In this document: positions 13,134 to 16,325 of the stretch, piece by piece
Position numbering within the stretch: position 1 is the stretch's first letter
How the letters are laid out: each line of letters starts with the position of its first letter
NCBI GenBank assembly: GCA_041179125.1
Contig: JBEGTZ010000336.1
Coordinates: 1 to 16,325, forward strand
DNA length: 16,325 bases
Origin: CAMCXE01 sp041179125
GTDB taxonomy: Bacteria; Pseudomonadota; Gammaproteobacteria; Pseudomonadales; Cellvibrionaceae
Direction of reading: 5' to 3'
Position numbers and translations under genes: made by a program
The notes under the pieces: generated by a model
Seen by the model: the letters and a program-made list of their open reading frames with translations, nothing else
Told to the model about the DNA's origin: nothing
The model's database searches: none

Positions 13134-15014
13134 CTACTGCATCGACAGGCAGAAAATAAAACTAACCACTATGGATGCGGACATGGCTGCATAGCCGATG
13201 TAGGAGAGCATAGGTAGGTTGCGTTGTGCGCAGGCGTCAACCGCCAGCGGGGCCAGCACGCAGGGGGCGATCATGATGCTCCAGATGTAGCGAAAATCGT
13301 TAATGGGAAACGAGGGAAGCAGTGCTCGCATTAAGATACTTGCCGTGAGGCAGATGGCGATGAGTGCGTACAGCGGGCTGTAGCGCGCCATGTTCTCGCG
13401 CCGCATCAAGAAGGCGTGCAGGATGATAAAGGCAAGCAGCAGCAGGAAGGCAAGACTGGAAATAGGTGCTATCGCATTGCGCAGTTTGCTGCCTTCGTTG
13501 TGGGCGTGGAAATCGCGAAACTCTCCGTATAGCGCCGTCTTCATTAGTGCTGTCCAGTAATACTGACGTCCGCTACCGTCATCAATAGGGTGGACGAAGG
13601 GCTGGTTGACAAAATCTAACAGGTCAAAATGCAGGTAGTTTCGCGCTTCGTTACCAATGTTAAGCCCGCTGCCTAGCCCGGAAGCGTTGCCAATAATCCC
13701 TCCAAAGCCATCCGAACTGCCAGGCCGCGTGATTTTGTCCGTAATGGGGTTAAACAGTAGCGCCGCAAACATGATGGCCGCCGCAGGGGAGAATCGTTTC
13801 ACCATCAATAAAAACTCGCGGTGCCGTGAAATGGCGTGGCCGAGGGCGAAAAACCCCAGCAAGGCAAACATCACTATGCCGCTGGTTTTCACCATGATGC
13901 ACAGGGACGCAAAACCCAAGCTGATGTAATAAGCTCGGGTGGCCTTGGTTTGCCACCAAACGGTGAAGTAATAAAAAGCCACCGAAAATAAAGTGAACAT
14001 CCATTGGTCGTTATTGATGGCAACAGAGTGCATTACGCTTGCAGGCAAAAAGGCAAATAACCCCATTGAAAAAAGCTGCAAACTAGGCCTGTTGAAGAAC
14101 CGCCGTATGGTTAGAAAGGCAAAATAAAGGCAAATCGAGTGGGTGGCCACTGAGAAGAGCATCATGAATTGATAGAGGTTGAACTCACTAACGCCTGCCT
14201 TGATAAGCAGAGCCTTAACCGTTGCCATAGTGCCGAAATAATAAGGCGGGTGGTAACAGCTCCAGCATTGTTTTTTATCCGGCAGCGACTTGTTTTTGAT
14301 GAGAATATCCATGTATTCGATATGCCCGTACACATCGTGGGAGCGCTCAAGCGCACTGGTGTTGGATACAACGTGGATGCGCACAAGCAGTGCCAGAAGA
14401 ATGATGGCGAGCGCGTAGACGGGCAGTGATGAGCGAATGATGCGTGTAAACACACCATAAAACACTAGGATGGTCAGCAGGCAGATAAGACCTAAATAGG
14501 TGGGGGATTTCAGGTTGGCCGAGCTGACATCAAAGCCAAAGTAGACGATGTGGTGGGAGCGGATGTGCTGAGTCTTGATTTCGAGCTTGTTCGTGCCTTG
14601 TACGGCGAGTTACGAGATGTCGAAGTAGGCACCGTTGTAGTCGTCGCACAGATTCCCGGATACGTTTTTGGGAATGAGATCCCGGCCATTGAGGCGGGCG
14701 TAGATATGGCAATCGAGTGTTCGAATATGAATGACTTTCTGGCTCAGCGCGTTGTATTCGAATTGGGCGCGATGCAACAGCGTGCGCTCGGAATCCCCGT
14801 TGCCGTCTGGGCGGTAGGAGTTGTGGATGGCAAATTCTCCCCTGGAGGGGTAATGCGAGTCTTCTAAAGTGAGTGTGTGAACACGTACGGGCGAGAACCA
14901 GAGATAGGCGATGATGAGTGCTGCAACAGGCAGCAGCAGGGCAAAATCGTAGCGGCGAAGTATGCGCAGTACAGGGCGAGCCCGGCGCAAGAGCGTGGTG
15001 AAAAAATTGTTCAT
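13134..15014 (-). pseudogene. GT-C glycosyltransferase (ArnT/PMT-like) gene interrupted by one in-frame TAA
   Basis: One reading frame of 627 codons on the minus strand, broken only at codon 135 (TAA at 14612-14610). Before the stop: basic N-terminus, a membrane helix (about 25-41) and a periplasmic beta-sandwich-like domain. That domain continues after the stop: the text reads AYFDIS, stop, LAVQGTNKLEI, which fits the 'DLSxxLxxGxNxLxI' pattern of such domains. The second part has about ten helices, the loop SHDVYGHIEY (Asp, His; GT-C active-site position) and CYHPPYYF, a typical GT39/GT83 element. It would transfer a lipid-linked sugar in the periplasm. A single C-to-T change (CAA to TAA) explains the break; the rest of the frame is clean, so inactivation is recent, or the stop is read through, or it is a sequence error. 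A GTG at 14465 could restart translation but would lose the first domain. Confidence 0.8.
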
Positions 15015-15192
15015 AAGGAAGGGAGCGTGTATTGGGTGGTTTCTTTGTTGTAGTTATTCAGCCATTTTTTACTGGTTGTTGCGCAATCAATAATAGAGGG
15101 TGCGGAATAGTTGCCTTTATTTCCCGGCAATCTAACCTATTCGCTCAGATGGCGGCAACCTTGGGGCCAATTGTTTTTGGCTCGGGTTAAAC

Positions 15193-15741
15193 CTAAAAAC
15201 CGTAGAGGGAATCGGTGTTGGGTTGTTTTTGTGGGTTTGTGTATGTGGGGGAGGGGGTTATGTGGGTGACTACCGGTTCTGGGGTTCCCAATGCGGTGGT
15301 TTCAAGTTCGGCGACTGCTTGGTTTTTTACGAGGGTGTTTTTTAAATCGCGGCTGTTTAAAACGGTTGTTTTGTTGATGTGTGCATCGCGGTCCAGCCAG
15401 TGTTTTAATAATTCATCGCCGTTAAAAACCAGGTGTAAATACTGCTGTTGCGTTTTGCTGTGTTGGCTTTTGTAGAGTAAAAAAATGGTGCGGGTATTTT
15501 CTTCTTTGCGGGTTAGCTTCCAGGTGTAGGCTTGGGTGCCGTGGGCTAAGGGTGTAACGCTTTGGGGGTGGCCTAATTGATTAAGTAGCCAGTTTTTATT
15601 GGCGGTTTGTTGTTCTAGGCGGTTAAATAATTGTTGCGGTACGCGGCCTTCGGCATCGGCAAAATGGGTTTGTTTTTCGCTGTTGTACAGTGTGCAGGCG
15701 GTTAAACTCTGAACCATAAATAACAGCCACAGCTTACGCAT
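15193..15741 (-). CDS. Lipoprotein, possibly with an SmpA/BamE-like fold
   Basis: A 182-residue lipoprotein. The signal peptide MRKLWLLFMVQSLTAC contains a lipobox LTAC with the lipidated cysteine at 16; the next residue is Thr, not Asp, so sorting to the outer membrane is expected. The middle (NWLLNQLGHPQSVTPL, then AYTWKL, then YLHLVFNGDELLKHW) has the order of helix, glycine-proline turn and strands seen in SmpA/BamE-like domains. The C-terminal 50 residues are rich in Pro/Thr/Gln and probably disordered. Its ATG shares one base with the stop of the DUF2802 gene (TAATG), so the two are translationally coupled. Function unknown; the fold call is by eye. Confidence 0.75.
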   Translation of the reverse strand: MRKLWLLFMVQSLTACTLYNSEKQTHFADAEGRVPQQLFNRLEQQTANKNWLLNQLGHPQSVTPLAHGTQAYTWKLTRKEENTRTIFLLYKSQHSKTQQQYLHLVFNGDELLKHWLDRDAHINKTTVLNSRDLKNTLVKNQAVAELETTALGTPEPVVTHITPSPTYTNPQKQPNTDSLYGF

Positions 15742-16145
15742 TAAACAAATTCCGCTTTGTGGGTAGCCTGGCCTTGTTTGCGGATTAATTCCATCAGTTG
15801 GGCTTCGGAACGGGAGATGCCGCAGCTGGCGGATACTGTGGCGGCATCCAACCCGCGATCAAACATTTGCATGGCTTGGGTGTAACTAAAATCTTCTGCT
15901 GCCGCAGGTTCACCGGCGTTAACGCGGGCGGCTTGGATTTTTTGTTCGAGGGATAATATGCGTTGCCCCATGCCGATGGCGATGGAGTTTTGCATACTTA
16001 GGGATTTTTCTACGGCATCTAATTGGCCTAGGCAGCGGTTTAATTCGCCGGTTAATTTTTGCTGTTTTTTTAACAGCAAAAACCCTAAAGCGCTGAGCAC
16101 ACTCAGGCCGCTTAAGATTAAAACACCGCTGACCCAAAGGTCCAT
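15741..16145 (-). CDS. DUF2802 domain membrane protein
   Basis: A 134-residue protein of the DUF2802 family: one N-terminal membrane helix (about VLILSGLSVLSALGFLLL), a coiled-coil region (LTGELNRCLGQLDAVEKSLS and EQKIQAARV), and the conserved C-terminal helix-turn-helix-like block with AMQMFDRGLDAATVSASCGI and SRSEAQLMELI. In Pseudomonas relatives such genes follow cheW in the flagellar/chemotaxis cluster, so chemotaxis genes may lie to the right of the window (inference). I chose the ATG at 16145 because AGGAG lies just upstream; the longer frame from 16175 lacks a ribosome site. A repeat element begins 46 bases upstream of this start. Confidence 0.8.
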   Translation of the reverse strand: MDLWVSGVLILSGLSVLSALGFLLLKKQQKLTGELNRCLGQLDAVEKSLSMQNSIAIGMGQRILSLEQKIQAARVNAGEPAAAEDFSYTQAMQMFDRGLDAATVSASCGISRSEAQLMELIRKQGQATHKAEFV

Positions 16146-16190
16146 TGTTGTCTCCTGGTGCATCAAGCCACGCACACGTTTTTATGGGGT

Positions 16191-16325
16191 GGGCACCTCC
16201 GGAAATTCACTTTTCGCGCGCTCGCTGCGTTATTTTCGTGCTCAATCGGTCATTTATACCGCATAAACTCCCTCATTCCGCGCGAAAATGCCTTGCGATC
16301 ATCACGAAAATTGAATTTCCGGAGG
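16191..16325 (+). mobile_element. MITE-like inverted-repeat element, copy 2 (last bases cut by window end)
   Basis: Begins GGGCACCTCCGGAAATTCAC and ends TGAATTTCCGGAGG at the window edge; about five more bases (TGCCC) are expected by comparison with copy 1. It is the reverse-orientation twin of 5764-5902, with about eight differences by eye over 135 bases. The twelfth base is G here and C in copy 1, and the partner base in the other arm changes to match. It lacks the TTAA flank on the visible side (flank is GGGGT). It lies upstream of the DUF2802 gene and could carry or disturb its promoter. Confidence 0.78.

Noticed and set aside
14610..14612. Frameshift as the cause of the split GT-C gene
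   Set aside because: Both halves are in the same frame and the codons right after the TAA are good protein, so a nonsense change fits and no indel is needed.
14550..14867. Plus-strand reading frame antisense to the glycosyltransferase
   Set aside because: No ribosome site, and the opposite strand encodes a clear domain on both sides of the stop.

Overview
The window looks like chromosomal DNA of a Gram-negative gammaproteobacterium. The pointers are a lipobox outer-membrane-type lipoprotein, a glycine-zipper envelope protein, a NIT-like helical protein and a DUF2802 protein of the kind found beside chemotaxis/flagellar genes in Pseudomonas relatives. A Cellvibrio/Saccharophagus-like host is possible, but that is a guess. 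No tRNA, rRNA, CRISPR array or transposase gene was seen.

Layout. 1-3500 holds unlinked housekeeping/accessory genes: the 3' half of a PatB/MalY-type C-S lyase, an unknown cysteine-rich secreted protein, a glycine-zipper envelope protein with a triplicated C-terminal module, and a stand-alone NIT-like protein. 3954-15014 is a glycolipid/cell-surface sugar locus. At its left edge is an intact polytopic GT-C-like protein (3954-5615). A five-gene minus-strand operon (10392 down to 6094) encodes a small helical membrane protein, a GMC oxidoreductase, two extended SDR enzymes and a small SMR/ArnE-like membrane protein. Divergent from it, a plus-strand operon (10573-12485) encodes a UbiA-family polyprenyl-phosphate phosphoribosyltransferase-like enzyme, a divergent-PAP2 phosphatase and a small membrane/winged-helix-like protein. 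A DUF2199 gene follows. A second GT-C glycosyltransferase gene (15014-13134, minus) is split by one in-frame TAA. 15193-16145 holds a lipoprotein gene coupled to a DUF2802 gene.

How it may work (inference). UbiA of the RPKQWIKN type plus a PAP2 phosphatase is the mycobacterial logic for making polyprenyl-phosphoribose. In mycobacteria DprE1/DprE2 then epimerise this to polyprenyl-phospho-arabinose. Here neither DprE1 nor DprE2 is visible, but a GMC flavoenzyme and two SDRs sit back to back with the UbiA/PAP2 pair, beside a flippase-like SMR protein and GT-C transferases. The cluster could be an alternative oxidation/reduction route to a lipid-linked pentose or modified sugar for periplasmic glycosylation.

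Repeats. Two nearly identical ~140-bp inverted-repeat elements without coding capacity lie in opposite orientation at 5764-5902 and 16191 to the window end. A decayed half copy lies at about 6045-6097, where it appears to supply the stop codon of the SMR gene. The two intact copies carry a compensatory base change in their arms. A four-copy 11-nt tandem repeat fills the spacer between the two SDR genes, and a perfect 14-bp palindrome sits between the divergent operons.
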